From an uncultured Neomegalonema sp. (GTDB taxonomy: Bacteria > Pseudomonadota > Alphaproteobacteria > Rhodobacterales > Rhodobacteraceae): 35,191 nucleotides of DNA. Under the pieces are notes generated by a model, which had not been told where the DNA came from, ran no database searches, and saw nothing but the letters and a program-made list of their open reading frames with translations. Location of the stretch: positions 1-35,191 of the forward strand of contig CALFWP010000143.1 of the NCBI GenBank assembly GCA_937927905.1, written 5' to 3'. This document shows positions 16,218 to 25,613 of this stretch, piece by piece; position 1 is the first letter of the stretch; each line of letters starts with the position of its first letter. Both the position numbers and the translations under genes were made by a program.

Positions 16218-16646
16218 TTATTCAGCGTCTTCCATCACGGCTTCTTCAGCGGCGACACGCTCACGATCAGCGAGACCCTTTGCATCGGTATCACGATCAA
16301 CCAGTTCAATAATCGCCATCGGTGCCGCATCACCATACCGGAAACCCGCCTTGAGAATACGGCAATACCCGCCCTGACGATCAGCGTAGCGCGTTGAAAT
16401 CGTATCAAACAGCTTTTTAACCGCATCATCCGAATTCAGCTTCGCGCGTGCCAGACGGCGTGCATGGAGGTCTCCGCGTTTGCCCAGCGTGATCAGGCGC
16501 TCGACAACAGGGCGCAGTTCTTTCGCCTTCGGAAGTGTTGTTTTGATCTGCTCATGCTCAATCAGGGATGCGGCCATATTCGCAAGCATGGCCTGACGAT
16601 GAGAATGGGTGCGGTTCAGTTTACGGCGTCCTTTACCGTGTCTCAT
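16218..16646 (-). CDS. rplQ: 50S ribosomal protein L17
   Basis: L17 sits near the peptide exit tunnel of the 50S subunit. The 142 residues begin [12 protein letters not shown], the invariant family start, followed by [19 protein letters not shown] and the conserved [19 protein letters not shown]. The C-terminus is an acidic tail (about 125-142) longer than in E. coli L17 (127 residues), as is usual in alphaproteobacteria. AAAGGA precedes the ATG. It is the last gene of the cluster, 108 nt after rpoA, and is followed by a strong terminator. Confidence 0.98.
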   Translation of the reverse strand: MRHGKGRRKLNRTHSHRQAMLANMAASLIEHEQIKTTLPKAKELRPVVERLITLGKRGDLHARRLARAKLNSDDAVKKLFDTISTRYADRQGGYCRILKAGFRYGDAAPMAIIELVDRDTDAKGLADRERVAAEEAVMEDAE

Positions 16647-16702
16647 GATGTGTCCTTTCGTTTTTCTTTGTCAGGCCGCCGTACTGATCTTTTTAATTAT
16701 AA

Positions 16703-16736
16703 GCAGCCGCTTTGGAGCACGGCCCGTTCAGGCTGC
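16703..16736 (-). other. Hairpin in the rpoA-rplQ intergenic region
   Basis: On the minus strand GCAGCC (16736-16731) can pair with GGCTGC (16708-16703) across a 22-nt loop, and the AT-rich TTATAATT follows. It may be a processing or pausing site between rpoA and rplQ. The loop is long and the call is weak. Confidence 0.28.
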
Positions 16737-16754
16737 ACCCTTTTTATCTTTACC

Positions 16755-17774
16755 TTAGAACTGGTCTTCGAATTTTTTCGACAATTCGTCGATATTCTCA
16801 GGGGGCCAATTGGTGATTTCCATACCAAGGTGCATCCCCATACCGGTCAACACTTCCTTGATTTCATTCAAAGACTTGCGCCCGAAATTCGGCGTGCGAA
16901 GCATTTCCGCTTCGGTCTTTTGAATCAGATCGCCAATATAGACAATATTGTCGTTTTTCAGGCAATTTGCCGAACGCACAGACAATTCGAGTTCGTCCAC
17001 CTTCTTGAGCAGGAGAGGGTTGAATTCCAGTTCAGGCTCTTCACTCGGACGCGGCGCAGCCTCCTGCGGTTCATCAAAGTTCACGAAGGTGCGCAGCTGG
17101 TCCTGAAGAATGCGGGACGCATAGGCAAGCGCATCTTCGGGGCTGACAGAACCGTCGGTTTCGATTGTCATGGTCAGTTTATCAAAGTCGAGAATTTGCC
17201 CCTCACGAGTCGGTTCGACCTTGTAACTCACACGTTTTACAGGGCTGTAGAGCGCATCAACCGGAATCATCCCGATCGGCGCATCTTCCGGCCTGTTGCG
17301 GTCAGCGGCAACATACCCCTTGCCCGTATCAATCGTCAGTTCCATGTGAATATCAGCGCCATCATCGAGCTGACAGATCACATGATCCGGGTTAAGGATT
17401 TCGATACCCGCAGTCGCGGCAATATCCGATGCCTTCACCGCACCGGGGCCGGATTTGCGCAAGGTCACACGGCGCGGACCTTCCACATCCATTTTAATTG
17501 CAATCGCTTTAACGTTCAAAACGATATCGGTCACATCCTCACGGACACCCGCGACCGATGAAAATTCATGGAGAACGCCATCAATTTGCAACGATGTGAC
17601 AGCTGCACCCTGAATAGAGGAAAGCAATACACGACGCAAAGCGTTACCAAGCGTCAATCCAAAACCGCGTTCCAACGGTTCTGCAACAATCGATGCCTTA
17701 CGAACCGGGTCAAGGCCCGGCTCAAATTCAAGCTGTTGTGGCTTGATCAGTTCGGTCCAGTTCTTCTGGATCAT
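16755..17774 (-). CDS. rpoA: DNA-directed RNA polymerase subunit alpha
   Basis: The alpha subunit nucleates RNA polymerase assembly and contacts promoter UP elements and activators. The 339 residues comprise an N-terminal dimerisation domain (about 1-235, with [22 protein letters not shown] at 32-53), an acidic Pro-rich linker (about 236-252), and a C-terminal domain (about 255-320). That last domain keeps the DNA-contacting Arg267 and Asn270 in [10 protein letters not shown], equal to E. coli Arg265 and Asn268. GGAGG precedes the ATG. It is separated from rpsK by 163 nt, the widest gap inside the cluster. Confidence 0.99.
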   Translation of the reverse strand: MIQKNWTELIKPQQLEFEPGLDPVRKASIVAEPLERGFGLTLGNALRRVLLSSIQGAAVTSLQIDGVLHEFSSVAGVREDVTDIVLNVKAIAIKMDVEGPRRVTLRKSGPGAVKASDIAATAGIEILNPDHVICQLDDGADIHMELTIDTGKGYVAADRNRPEDAPIGMIPVDALYSPVKRVSYKVEPTREGQILDFDKLTMTIETDGSVSPEDALAYASRILQDQLRTFVNFDEPQEAAPRPSEEPELEFNPLLLKKVDELELSVRSANCLKNDNIVYIGDLIQKTEAEMLRTPNFGRKSLNEIKEVLTGMGMHLGMEITNWPPENIDELSKKFEDQF

Positions 17775-17860
17775 ATGGAACCTCCATTCTCGCGGTGAAG
17801 GGTGAACCTTGCCCCTTACCGTCTCCCGAGAGTCCTATCCATGGTTCAATCTGCTCATAA

Positions 17861-17866
17861 ATTATA
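17861..17866 (-). promoter_or_regulatory. Perfect TATAAT in the rpoA leader (possible internal -10 element)
   Basis: A consensus TATAAT lies on the minus strand about 87 bp before the rpoA ATG, in the 163-nt rpsK-rpoA gap. No TTGACA-like -35 element lies 16-18 bp upstream. It also falls in the loop of a 5-bp TGCTC/GAGCA stem. It is recorded as a possible internal promoter only. Confidence 0.25.
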
Positions 17867-17937
17867 GGAGCATTCGTTCTAACGCCCACATCCGCAAAGC
17901 AGCGAAAATGGGCGAATTCTGATTCCGGAAAACGTAA

Positions 17938-18327
17938 TTAGACGCGGCGACGTTTCGGCGGACGACAACCGTTATGGGGAATCGGCGTAACGTCACGAAT
18001 TGACGTTACCGTAAAACCAATCGCCTGAAGTGCACGAAGAGCTGACTCACGGCCCGAGCCCGGTCCCTGTACCAAAACTTCCAACGTACGCATTCCGTGT
18101 TCCTGAGCCTTTTTACCGGCATCTTCAGCAGCCATCTGCGCAGCATAAGGCGTGGATTTTCTGGATCCCTTGAAGCCCATGTTACCCGCAGAAGACCACG
18201 AAATCGCATTTCCCTGAGCGTCGGAAATTGTGATCATCGTGTTATTGAAACTTGAATTCACATGCGCAACACCGGTCGCAATATTTTTGCGCTCTTTACG
18301 TTTGATGCGTGCCTTATCTCTCGCCAT
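17938..18327 (-). CDS. rpsK: 30S ribosomal protein S11
   Basis: S11 lies on the 30S platform and helps select mRNA and tRNA in the E site. The 129 residues match the family from the basic N-terminus through [15 protein letters not shown] (about 20-34) and the [23 protein letters not shown] core to the basic end [17 protein letters not shown] lies about 10 nt before the ATG. The gene follows rpsM after a 12-nt gap and precedes the long rpoA leader. Confidence 0.98.
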   Translation of the reverse strand: MARDKARIKRKERKNIATGVAHVNSSFNNTMITISDAQGNAISWSSAGNMGFKGSRKSTPYAAQMAAEDAGKKAQEHGMRTLEVLVQGPGSGRESALRALQAIGFTVTSIRDVTPIPHNGCRPPKRRRV

Positions 18328-18339
18328 TGCAGTCGATCC

Positions 18340-18708
18340 TTATTTCTTTTTACCGGCAATGGCCTTTGCAGGGCCTTTACGTGTGCGTGCATTTGTATGA
18401 GTCCGCTGTCCGCGCACCGGTAATCCGCGACGATGACGCAAACCACGGTAACACCCGAGGTCCATAAGACGTTTTACATTCATAGAAGTCTGACGACGCA
18501 GATCGCCTTCAACCGTGTAGTCCGCATCAATTGTTTCGCGCACTTTCAGAATTTCGGGATCTGACAAATCATTTACACGGCGCGTCGAATCAATACCCAC
18601 CTTTTCACAGATGTCGGATGCCGCATGCGGCCCGATTCCGTGAATATAGGTCAGTGCGATCACAACACGCTTATTCGTCGGTATATTGACACCTGCAATA
18701 CGGGCCAC
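18340..18708 (-). CDS. rpsM: 30S ribosomal protein S13
   Basis: S13 is in the 30S head, contacting the P-site tRNA and forming a bridge to the 50S subunit. The 122 residues begin at a GTG (18708) as [14 protein letters not shown], the standard family start. GGAGAA just upstream supports this. The open frame extends 13 codons further, but that stretch has no family match. The helix-two-turn-helix-like IHGIGPHAA and the terminal [13 protein letters not shown] motif are present. It follows adk after 57 nt and precedes rpsK by 12 nt. Confidence 0.98.
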   Translation of the reverse strand: MARIAGVNIPTNKRVVIALTYIHGIGPHAASDICEKVGIDSTRRVNDLSDPEILKVRETIDADYTVEGDLRRQTSMNVKRLMDLGCYRGLRHRRGLPVRGQRTHTNARTRKGPAKAIAGKKK

Positions 18709-18765
18709 TGTATTTTCTCCGTCTCGGAAGCGGCGGGCATACCCCAATCCGCTGTCATGTTCAAG

Positions 18766-19413
18766 TTACGCGGTAATCACCGCATCAATCTGTTTCGTCA
18801 CGTCTTCAATCGCCGCCATTCCGTCCACAATGCGCAAAGCATTTTTTGCGTGGTAATACCCGATCAGCGGAGCAGTATCTTTATAATAATTCAGCAAACG
18901 GGCACGAAAGGCTTCCACTGTATCGTCTTCCCGTTGCCGCATTTCGGAACGGCCACAAACATCGCAGACATTCTCAACTTTCGGCTTTTTATAGCTGCTG
19001 TGATATCCCTCACCGCAGTTACCGCAGGTATACCTGCCTGTGATCCGTTCAATGAGCTGATCATTGTCACATCGCATCTCAACAACGGCATCCAGGCGGA
19101 TGCCTTTCTCAGACAGCATAGCTTCAAAGGCATCCGCCTGGCCGAGCGTACGCGGAAAACCGTCAAAAATAATGCCGTCCTGGGCGTCGGGATCATCCAG
19201 TCTGTCAGAAACGATACCAACAACAATGTCATCTGGAACCAGATCGCCACGGTCAATGAGTTCTTTGGCCTTTAAGCCTGTCTCGGTCCCTGCAGCGACG
19301 GCATCACGCAACATGTCTCCAGTCGAAAGCTGCATCAATTGTAGTTTATCAACCAGCAAACGTGCCTGGGTTCCTTTTCCGGCACCTGGCGGACCGAGCA
19401 GGATCATATTCAC
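18766..19413 (-). CDS. adk: Adenylate kinase with four-cysteine LID domain
   Basis: Adenylate kinase interconverts ATP plus AMP and two ADP. The 215 residues are the long form. The P-loop is GPPGAGKGT (7-15), TGDMLRDA (31-38) and FPRT (86-89) are conserved, and the LID domain spans about 122-160. The LID carries Cys130-x2-Cys133 and Cys150-x2-Cys153, the pattern that binds structural zinc in many bacterial adenylate kinases and differs from the His/Ser/Asp/Thr set of E. coli. The ATG overlaps the secY stop by 4 nt (ATGA), so the level of this enzyme is tied to secY translation. Confidence 0.98.
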   Translation of the reverse strand: MNMILLGPPGAGKGTQARLLVDKLQLMQLSTGDMLRDAVAAGTETGLKAKELIDRGDLVPDDIVVGIVSDRLDDPDAQDGIIFDGFPRTLGQADAFEAMLSEKGIRLDAVVEMRCDNDQLIERITGRYTCGNCGEGYHSSYKKPKVENVCDVCGRSEMRQREDDTVEAFRARLLNYYKDTAPLIGYYHAKNALRIVDGMAAIEDVTKQIDAVITA

Positions 19414-20738
19414 CGCTTCTTACCCCGCAACTTCGAACGCTGAATCAGACCCTCATACTGGTGCGCAAGCAAATGACTTTGAATTTGTGAAACTGTGTCC
19501 ATCGTCACACTCACAACAATAAGTAATGACGTTCCACCAAAATAAAAAGGTACTTGCCAATTCGCAGTCAGAATTTCGGGCAGCAAACAAACAAGAGCAA
19601 GGTACGCCGCACCAACAACTGTCAAACGTGTTAACACATAGTCAAGATATTCTGCGGTGCGTTTTCCTGGTCGAATGCCCGGAATAAAACCGCCATGACG
19701 CTTAAGATTTTCCGACACTTCTTCTGGATTGAAAACAACAGCGGTATAAAAGAACGCGAAAAACACGATACCCGCAACGTAAAGCGCAAGATACGCAGGT
19801 TGTCCGCGACCAAGATAGGCCGTAACTGTTGTCAGCCAATCGGGTCCGCCCGCAGAAGAAAAGCTTGCGGCAGTTAGTGGCAAAAGCAGTAGAGAAGAGG
19901 CAAAAATCGGTGGAATAACGCCCGCAGTATTGACCTTCAAAGGCAAATGACTGCTTTCACCACCAACCATTTGCTGTGGTCCGACTTGCCGTTTGGGATA
20001 TTGAATAAGGATACGGCGCTGTGCGCGCTCCATAAATACCACAAATCCGATTGTCGCAAACGCCAGGATGATAATGCCAAGTATTATCGCGGTGGAGATC
20101 TGACCCTGCGAACTCAATTGTAAAGTCTGAGCAATGGCACCAGGCAACTCAGCGACAATACCTGCAAAAATAATCAGCGATATACCATTACCGATACCAC
20201 GCGCGGTAATCTGCTCACCAAGCCACATCAAAAGGACCGTGCCGCCGACAAGAGAGATTACAGTAGTAACGATAAAAAACGCACCGGGTTCGGACGCAAC
20301 ACTGGTGTTCAAACCCGCAGCAATGCCCCATCCCTGCAATGTCGCCAGAATTACGGTTCCGTAGCGGGTCCACTGATTAATTTTTTTGCGACCCTGCTCA
20401 CCCTCTTTCTTCAATTTTTCCAGCGATGGCACCATAGAAGTCATCAGCTGCATAATAATCGAAGCAGAGATATACGGCATGATACCAAGTGCAAAGATTG
20501 ACATGCGGCTGATTGCGCCGCCACCGAAGGTATTAAAAATATCCAGAATGCCGCCACGGAACTGTTCTAGCAAATCAGCAACCCGCACCGGATCAATACC
20601 CGGCAAGGGAAGATAAGTCCCAAACCGGTATACAATCAGAATACACAACGTGAAAAGAATACGACTCTGAAGGTCTTTGGCTTTGCCAAAGGCCGACCAG
20701 CTCATATTTGCAGCGAGTTGTTCAGCGGCCGAGGCCAT
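19410..20738 (-). CDS. secY: Preprotein translocase subunit SecY
   Basis: SecY is the protein-conducting channel of the inner membrane. The 442 residues show about ten hydrophobic helices. The cytoplasmic loop YPKRQVGPQQMVGGESSHLPLKVN and NPEEVSENLKRHGGFIPGIRPGKRT, both ribosome/SecA-binding regions, are well kept. GGAG precedes the ATG. It lies 23 nt after rplO and overlaps adk by 4 nt. Codon use has slightly more A/T than in the left half of the window, as in the other genes of the cluster. Confidence 0.98.
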   Translation of the reverse strand: MASAAEQLAANMSWSAFGKAKDLQSRILFTLCILIVYRFGTYLPLPGIDPVRVADLLEQFRGGILDIFNTFGGGAISRMSIFALGIMPYISASIIMQLMTSMVPSLEKLKKEGEQGRKKINQWTRYGTVILATLQGWGIAAGLNTSVASEPGAFFIVTTVISLVGGTVLLMWLGEQITARGIGNGISLIIFAGIVAELPGAIAQTLQLSSQGQISTAIILGIIILAFATIGFVVFMERAQRRILIQYPKRQVGPQQMVGGESSHLPLKVNTAGVIPPIFASSLLLLPLTAASFSSAGGPDWLTTVTAYLGRGQPAYLALYVAGIVFFAFFYTAVVFNPEEVSENLKRHGGFIPGIRPGKRTAEYLDYVLTRLTVVGAAYLALVCLLPEILTANWQVPFYFGGTSLLIVVSVTMDTVSQIQSHLLAHQYEGLIQRSKLRGKKR

Positions 20739-20761
20739 GGGTTAACTCCGCACGTAAACTT

Positions 20762-21265
20762 TTAAGAATCAGACTTAGACGCTGCAGCTTCAGGCGCAAC
20801 AACTTTTGGTGCAATTGTCACAGCCCCGCCAGCAGCCTCGACAGCCTTAACAGCAGCTTCCGAAGCACCCGAAGCAGTAATTTTCAGACTTACCTTCAGT
20901 TCACCTTTGGCGAGTACTCTTACACCATGGGTCTTGGCCCGGCGAACAACTCCGCTTTTGATCAGAACATCCTCATTGATCTCGGCAGACGCATCAAGCG
21001 CGCCACGATCTACAGCGGCCTGCAGCTGACCAAGATTCACAATAGAATATTGCTTGCGGAAGATGTTGTTAAAACCGCGTTTCGGCAAACGGCGGTGAAT
21101 AGGCATTTGACCGCCTTCAAATCCTTTGATCGCAACACCTGAACGTGATGTCTGGCCTTTAATGCCGCGTCCTGCAGTTTTACCAAGGCCGGATCCTGGA
21201 CCGCGTGCAACACGCTTTTTACGCTTTGTCGCACCTGGAAAATCGCGAATATCATTCAATTTCAT
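20762..21265 (-). CDS. rplO: 50S ribosomal protein L15
   Basis: L15 is a late 50S assembly protein with a long basic N-terminal extension into the rRNA. The 167 residues start [19 protein letters not shown], followed by the conserved Gly-rich [17 protein letters not shown] and [17 protein letters not shown]. The C-terminus is an Ala-rich tail about 20 residues longer than in E. coli. AAAGGAGAG lies just before the ATG. An 80-nt gap with no visible terminator separates it from rpmD. Confidence 0.98.
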   Translation of the reverse strand: MKLNDIRDFPGATKRKKRVARGPGSGLGKTAGRGIKGQTSRSGVAIKGFEGGQMPIHRRLPKRGFNNIFRKQYSIVNLGQLQAAVDRGALDASAEINEDVLIKSGVVRRAKTHGVRVLAKGELKVSLKITASGASEAAVKAVEAAGGAVTIAPKVVAPEAAASKSDS

Positions 21266-21345
21266 GACGCTCTCCTTTGCCGGATATTCAAATGCGCGTC
21301 ATGCAGCACAAGAACCCACAGCTTCAACTTTTGGTCAGCGGGACA

Positions 21346-21528
21346 TTAACCTTCGCTGACGATCTCCACAAGATGCGGAATTTTACGTATCATGCCCCGA
21401 ACTTCAGCTGTGTCCTCCAACTCACGGGTGCGGTGCATCTTATTCAAACCAAGACCGATCAAAGTCGCGCGCTGATCTTTCGGGCGGCGTATCGGGCTGC
21501 CGACTTGTTTTACGGTAATCTTAGGCAC
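21346..21528 (-). CDS. rpmD: 50S ribosomal protein L30
   Basis: L30 is a small 50S protein. The 60 residues start at GTG 21528 as [16 protein letters not shown], which is the family start, with AGGAG 7 nt upstream. [16 protein letters not shown] is the conserved core. The frame is open for 27 codons further upstream but that is rpsE sequence in another frame. The first 8 nt of the gene overlap the last codons and stop of rpsE (GTGCCTAA), so it probably relies on ribosomes finishing rpsE. Confidence 0.97.
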   Translation of the reverse strand: MPKITVKQVGSPIRRPKDQRATLIGLGLNKMHRTRELEDTAEVRGMIRKIPHLVEIVSEG

Positions 21529-22099
21529 CGGCACTCTCCTCGGCTTGAGGGACAACAGCATCAGCAGATTGTACGGATGTTTCCTGACGTCTGCCAATGA
21601 TATCAGCAACCTTCATACCGCGACGTGCAGCAACCTGACGCGGGCTGTTTTCGCTTTGCAGGCCCTGAATAGTCGCACGAACCATGTTGTAAGGATTTTG
21701 CGACCCGGTGGATTTTGCGACAACATCACGAATGCCGAGCATTTCAAACACGGCACGCATAGGACCACCTGCGATGATCCCTGTTCCCTCCGGAGCGGAC
21801 CGCATAACAACTTTACCGGCGCCCCAACGACCCTTGGTGTCATGATGAAGGGTACGGCCTTCGCGAAGAGGTACCCGAATCATTTTCGTCTTGGCCTGTT
21901 CCGTAGCTTTTCGGATTGCCTCTGGAACCTCGCGGGCTTTGCCCTTACCAAAACCGACGCGCCCCTTTTGATCCCCTACGACCACAAGGGCAGCAAATCC
22001 GAAACGACGTCCGCCTTTCACAACCTTGGCAACACGGTTGATATGAACAAGGCGATCCTGAAATTCGGACTGTTCTTCGTCTCTGTCTCTACGTGCCAT
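21521..22099 (-). CDS. rpsE: 30S ribosomal protein S5
   Basis: S5 lies at the mRNA entry site and contributes to decoding accuracy. The 192 residues include the double-stranded RNA-binding fold, with [29 protein letters not shown] at about 28-56, then [21 protein letters not shown] and [13 protein letters not shown]. The C-terminus ends in an acidic/Ala-rich tail about 25 residues longer than in E. coli. AAGGAG lies 8 nt before the ATG. It follows rplR by 12 nt and overlaps rpmD by 8 nt. Confidence 0.98.
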   Translation of the reverse strand: MARRDRDEEQSEFQDRLVHINRVAKVVKGGRRFGFAALVVVGDQKGRVGFGKGKAREVPEAIRKATEQAKTKMIRVPLREGRTLHHDTKGRWGAGKVVMRSAPEGTGIIAGGPMRAVFEMLGIRDVVAKSTGSQNPYNMVRATIQGLQSENSPRQVAARRGMKVADIIGRRQETSVQSADAVVPQAEESAGA

Positions 22100-22111
22100 C
22101 CGGCAAACTCC

Positions 22112-22471
22112 TTAGAATTTCAGACCCGCTTCACGCGCGGCGTCGGCCAATGCCTTAACGCGTCCGTGAAACAGGTAACCGCTACGGTCAAAAACGACTT
22201 CCTCAACACCGGCGGCCTTCGCGCGCTCTGCAATCAGAGCACCCACCTTAGAAGCCGAATCCACTGTTGCTACACCGCGAAGCGACAATGATTTATCCAG
22301 TGTCGATGCAGCGGCCAACGTACGGCTTTGCTTATCATCGATGACCTGAGCATAAATATTTTTACCTGAACGGAATACGCTCAGACGAGGGCGGCCTGTA
22401 GCCACCTTTTTAAGCCGGTTGCGCACACGTAAACGGCGGCGCGCAAGGGCTGATTGGTTCGAATTCGCCAT
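22112..22471 (-). CDS. rplR: 50S ribosomal protein L18
   Basis: L18 binds 5S rRNA in the central protuberance. The 119 residues have the basic N-terminus [14 protein letters not shown], followed by [20 protein letters not shown], and the C-terminal [28 protein letters not shown] typical of the family. GGAG lies close before the ATG at 22471. The gene is 12 nt from both neighbours, rplF upstream and rpsE downstream. Confidence 0.98.
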   Translation of the reverse strand: MANSNQSALARRRLRVRNRLKKVATGRPRLSVFRSGKNIYAQVIDDKQSRTLAAASTLDKSLSLRGVATVDSASKVGALIAERAKAAGVEEVVFDRSGYLFHGRVKALADAAREAGLKF

Positions 22472-22483
22472 GATCTCCGGCCC

Positions 22484-23017
22484 TTACTTCTTCTTGCCTT
22501 CCTTACGGAAAATATATTCGTCCGAATAACGTATGCCTTTGCCCTTATATGGCTCCGGCTTACGCCATTCACGGATATTTGCCGCGACCTGACCAACGAG
22601 CTGCTGATCAATTCCGGAGACTTCAATCTCCGTAGGTTTCGGCGTTTTTACTTCGATGCCATCGGGAATATTAAAATCCACATCGTGTGAATAACCGAGT
22701 GACAATTTCAGAACTTTACCCTGAACCGCAGCACGATAACCGACGCCCGTGATCTCCAGCTTTTTCATAAAGCCTTCGCTTACACCTTTCATGCAATTTG
22801 CCACCTGTGTACGGGACATACCCCACATCTGGCGCGCACGTTTGCTGTCATCGGCAGGTTTTACGACAACGGCACCGTCATCCATCATGACACTGACTTC
22901 ATCAGGCACCGTAAAGCTACGCAAACCCTTCGGCCCTTTGGCTTCTACTGTCTGACCGTTTAGTTTGATCTCAACACCTTTCGGTGTTTCAACCGGTTGT
23001 TTTCCAATTCGGGACAT
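22484..23017 (-). CDS. rplF: 50S ribosomal protein L6
   Basis: L6 sits near the GTPase-associated region and the sarcin-ricin loop. The 177 residues start [17 protein letters not shown] and contain two homologous L6 domains. The second includes [23 protein letters not shown] and ends with [30 protein letters not shown], the conserved signature of the family. It follows rpsH after 36 nt and is 12 nt before rplR. Confidence 0.98.
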   Translation of the reverse strand: MSRIGKQPVETPKGVEIKLNGQTVEAKGPKGLRSFTVPDEVSVMMDDGAVVVKPADDSKRARQMWGMSRTQVANCMKGVSEGFMKKLEITGVGYRAAVQGKVLKLSLGYSHDVDFNIPDGIEVKTPKPTEIEVSGIDQQLVGQVAANIREWRKPEPYKGKGIRYSDEYIFRKEGKKK

Positions 23018-23053
23018 ATCAAAGTCTCACTTTTCTAGGTGCTGCGGCTTCAC

Positions 23054-23452
23054 TTAGAAGACTGTGCACAACACCTCGCCCCCGACATTCGCATCGCGGG
23101 CATTGGAATCCGACATAACACCTTTTGGCGTCGACAAAATCGTAACACCAAGACCGTTGCGAACACGCGGCATGTCTTTTACGTTGCTGTAAACACGACG
23201 GCCGGGAGTCGATACCCGTTTGAGTTCGCGGATAACCGGCTGTCCGTCATAGTATTTCAGCGAAATTTCAAATTCAGAATGATTACCTTCCGATACATTT
23301 TCGTACCCCCGGATAAAACCTTCTGACTTAAGAACGTCTAGTACCCAGCCGCGCAATTTCGAAGCAGGAGTACGGACTGTAGATTTTCCGCGCATTTGAG
23401 AGTTGCGGATACGGCTTAACATGTCACCGATAGGATCGTTGATAAATGGCAT
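23054..23452 (-). CDS. rpsH: 30S ribosomal protein S8
   Basis: S8 binds the central domain of 16S rRNA and in E. coli represses translation of the spc operon by binding its own mRNA near rplE. The 132 residues start [17 protein letters not shown] and contain the C-terminal signature [31 protein letters not shown] lies 8 nt before the ATG. It follows rpsN by 13 nt. I did not find a clear S8-binding stem near rplE, so autoregulation is only assumed from the family. Confidence 0.98.
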   Translation of the reverse strand: MPFINDPIGDMLSRIRNSQMRGKSTVRTPASKLRGWVLDVLKSEGFIRGYENVSEGNHSEFEISLKYYDGQPVIRELKRVSTPGRRVYSNVKDMPRVRNGLGVTILSTPKGVMSDSNARDANVGGEVLCTVF

Positions 23453-23465
23453 CGCTACGACTCCC

Positions 23466-23771
23466 TTACCAGCTCGATTTCGTCATGCCGGGGATCATAC
23501 CCTGGCTGGCGAGTTCGCGCAGGGCGATACGTGACATTTTCAGCTTGCGGTAATACCCGCGCGGTCGACCGGACACTTCACACCGATTACGCAAGCGGTT
23601 CGGGGCCGAGTTTCGCGGCAGCTCCGCAAGTTTCATACGCGCGGCAAAACGCTCTTCAGGCGAGACTGACTCGTCGTTCGCAATTGCTTTCAGAGCCGCA
23701 CGCTTCCCGGCATATTTAGCAACAAGGCGCTCGCGCTTTTTTTGCGTCTGTATTGTTCCGTCTTTAGCCAT
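23466..23771 (-). CDS. rpsN: 30S ribosomal protein S14 (zinc-free form)
   Basis: S14 is in the 30S head. The 101 residues begin at ATG 23771 as [17 protein letters not shown], with a strong GGGGGAGAAAG upstream. The open frame extends 75 codons further, but that part is rplE in another frame. It is the long form with one cysteine in [13 protein letters not shown], not the zinc-ribbon form with four. Its ATG lies one base after the rplE stop, so translation of the two is coupled. Confidence 0.98.
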   Translation of the reverse strand: MAKDGTIQTQKKRERLVAKYAGKRAALKAIANDESVSPEERFAARMKLAELPRNSAPNRLRNRCEVSGRPRGYYRKLKMSRIALRELASQGMIPGMTKSSW

Positions 23772-23772
23772 A

Positions 23773-24351
23773 TCAGCTTTCTCCCCCGTCACGTTTCGGG
23801 AACGGCATGTTAAATTCACGCAGCAAGGCACGCGCATGATCGTCCTGGCTTGCCGTTGTGCAGATAATAATATCCATGCCCCGGATTTTATCGACCTTGT
23901 CGTATTCAATCTCAGGGAAGATAATGTGTTCTTTGATGCCCATGGCATAGTTACCACGACCGTCAAAGCTGGTGTCTTTGACACCACGAAAATCACGGAT
24001 ACGCGGCATCGCGATCATAATCAGACGATCAAGGAAGTCATACATGCGGGCACCGCGCAATGTTACCTTGACGCCGAGTGGCATGCCTTCGCGGACTTTA
24101 AAACCTGCAATGGAATTCTTAGCACGTGTAACAACAGGACTTTGACCTGCAATGGCTTCCATTTCCGCAGCCGCTGCTTTAACCCGCTTGGTGTCCTGAA
24201 CAGCGTCGCCGACACCCATATTCAAAACGATCTTTTCAAGCTTGGGAATCTGCATGTCATTTTTAAAACCGAACTCGGACTTAAGTTTTGTCCGGATTTC
24301 AGAATCATAAAGAGCTCGCAGACGCGGTACATATGTCGATCCATCAGCCAT
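23773..24351 (-). CDS. rplE: 50S ribosomal protein L5
   Basis: L5 binds 5S rRNA and forms bridges with the 30S head. The 192 residues contain [16 protein letters not shown] (about 41-56), [26 protein letters not shown] and the C-terminal [20 protein letters not shown] signature. ATG 24351 is chosen; the codon before it is TTG in frame. The start overlaps the end of rplX by 8 nt (ATGGCTGA), with GGGAGAAG just upstream inside rplX. The stop is one base from rpsN. Confidence 0.98.
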   Translation of the reverse strand: MADGSTYVPRLRALYDSEIRTKLKSEFGFKNDMQIPKLEKIVLNMGVGDAVQDTKRVKAAAAEMEAIAGQSPVVTRAKNSIAGFKVREGMPLGVKVTLRGARMYDFLDRLIMIAMPRIRDFRGVKDTSFDGRGNYAMGIKEHIIFPEIEYDKVDKIRGMDIIICTTASQDDHARALLREFNMPFPKRDGGES

Positions 24352-24658
24352 CAATCACTTCTCCCGATTTTTTGGCGAAACGGACTTTTTTACCGTCCTC
24401 GATTTTAAAACCAACGCGCGTCGGTCCACCGTCTTTTGGATCAACCAAAGCAATGTTGGACAATTGAATGGGAGCGGATTTTGAGATCCGGCCACCTTGG
24501 CTTGTCTGGCTTTGCTTGGTGTGGCGTACACGGGTGTTGATGCCGGTAACAATCGCACGGCCCTCGGCGGGAATAACTGTTTCGATCTCACCCTCCTGGC
24601 CCTTATCGCGGCCAGTCAGAACAACCACCTTGTCACCCTTTTTAAGCTTTGCAGCCAT
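24344..24658 (-). CDS. rplX: 50S ribosomal protein L24
   Basis: L24 is an assembly-initiator protein at the tunnel exit. The 104 residues start [20 protein letters not shown], a KOW motif, followed by the conserved [15 protein letters not shown] and an end rich in charged residues. ATG 24658 shares one base with the rplN stop (TGATG), and GGAGG lies 7 nt before it. An in-frame GTG directly upstream is less likely. The 3' end overlaps rplE by 8 nt. Confidence 0.97.
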   Translation of the reverse strand: MAAKLKKGDKVVVLTGRDKGQEGEIETVIPAEGRAIVTGINTRVRHTKQSQTSQGGRISKSAPIQLSNIALVDPKDGGPTRVGFKIEDGKKVRFAKKSGEVIDG

Positions 24659-25026
24659 CACAGAACCTCCGGTGCAAGGGAGATGATCTTCATGTAATTC
24701 TTCGCCCGTAATTCACGTGGCACAGGACCGAAGATACGGGTTCCCATAGGCTCGTTGTTGTTGTTCAAAATCACAGCGGAATTCGTATCAAACCGTATTA
24801 CTGTTCCGTCAGGCCGACGAATAGCTTTGGATGTACGGACAACAACGGCTTTCCGTACCTCACCCTTTTTGACACGACCACGCGGAATAGCTTCTTTTAC
24901 AGAAACGACGATAACATCGCCGACATGGGCATAACGGCGCTTTGCACCACCCAATACCTTAATGCACTGTACCCGGCGGGCACCGCTGTTATCAGCGACC
25001 GTCAGATTTGATTGCATCTGGATCAT
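24658..25026 (-). CDS. rplN: 50S ribosomal protein L14
   Basis: L14 lies at the subunit interface and helps bind ribosome silencing factor RsfS. The 122 residues are the usual length. They start [27 protein letters not shown] and end with [21 protein letters not shown], both family signatures. GGAGG lies 7 nt before the ATG. The stop overlaps the rplX ATG by one base. A 71-nt gap with no clear structure separates it from rpsQ. Confidence 0.98.
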   Translation of the reverse strand: MIQMQSNLTVADNSGARRVQCIKVLGGAKRRYAHVGDVIVVSVKEAIPRGRVKKGEVRKAVVVRTSKAIRRPDGTVIRFDTNSAVILNNNNEPMGTRIFGPVPRELRAKNYMKIISLAPEVL

Positions 25027-25097
25027 AGTTAGCCTCCAGACCTAATCCCATCACCTAAAAGGATCGGGAGCGGTTTCATAGAGCCGGAAATTTGCGA

Positions 25098-25337
25098 TTA
25101 CTCAGCAGAGTCTGTCACAAGCTCCCAGCGTTTCAATTTAGAAATCGGTGCGCATTCACGAATACGAACCGTCTGTCCTTCTTTCGCAGCATTTGAAGCA
25201 TCATGTGCGTGATATTTCTTCGAACTCCGGATCGTTTTTTTCAGGACCGGATGACGGAAGCGACGCTCGACATTCACGACAATTGTTTTGTCGTTTTTCT
25301 CACTGACAACCGTTCCCTGAAGAATTCTTTTGGGCAT
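25098..25337 (-). CDS. rpsQ: 30S ribosomal protein S17
   Basis: S17 is a primary 16S rRNA-binding protein. The 79 residues start [21 protein letters not shown] and contain the OB-fold signature [18 protein letters not shown], followed by [18 protein letters not shown]. Length and motif match the family. GGGGAAAG precedes the ATG. It lies 17 nt after rpmC and 71 nt before rplN. Confidence 0.98.
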   Translation of the reverse strand: MPKRILQGTVVSEKNDKTIVVNVERRFRHPVLKKTIRSSKKYHAHDASNAAKEGQTVRIRECAPISKLKRWELVTDSAE

Positions 25338-25354
25338 CTGTGACTTTCCCCGCT

Positions 25355-25561
25355 CTATGCGGCACCCGCAGCATCGCGGGCCTTTTCGTTCAAGACTGTC
25401 ATGACCGTAGCAATCTGACGACGCACCGTGCGAACACGGGACGTATTTTCCAACTGCCCGGTTGCGCCCTGAAAGCGCAGGTTAAATTGTTCTTTTTTCA
25501 GCGTTACGAGTTCTTCCCGTAGCTGTTCAAGCGTTTTATCACGCAATTCCGCAGCGCTCAT
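25355..25561 (-). CDS. rpmC: 50S ribosomal protein L29
   Basis: L29 lies at the tunnel exit next to L23 and contacts signal recognition particle and trigger factor. The 68 residues are helical: [18 protein letters not shown] followed by [33 protein letters not shown], the family core. The start is ATG 25561, with GGAAGGA just upstream. The open frame extends 25 codons back through the 52-nt gap after rplP but lacks similarity there. The C-terminus has a short Ala-rich tail. Confidence 0.97.
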   Translation of the reverse strand: MSAAELRDKTLEQLREELVTLKKEQFNLRFQGATGQLENTSRVRTVRRQIATVMTVLNEKARDAAGAA

Positions 25562-25613
25562 TGCGGCGTCCTTCCAACGATCACTAGGGGGATTAGCCCG
25601 AAAGCGTTCCCGA

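Noticed and set aside
16464-17561. 365-codon plus-strand frame opposite rpoA
   Set aside because: It is an antisense shadow of rpoA and rplQ; composition is low-quality and no motif is seen.
23772-23996. 75-codon N-terminal extension of S14
   Set aside because: This is rplE coding sequence in another frame; S14 starts at 23771 with a strong ribosome binding site.
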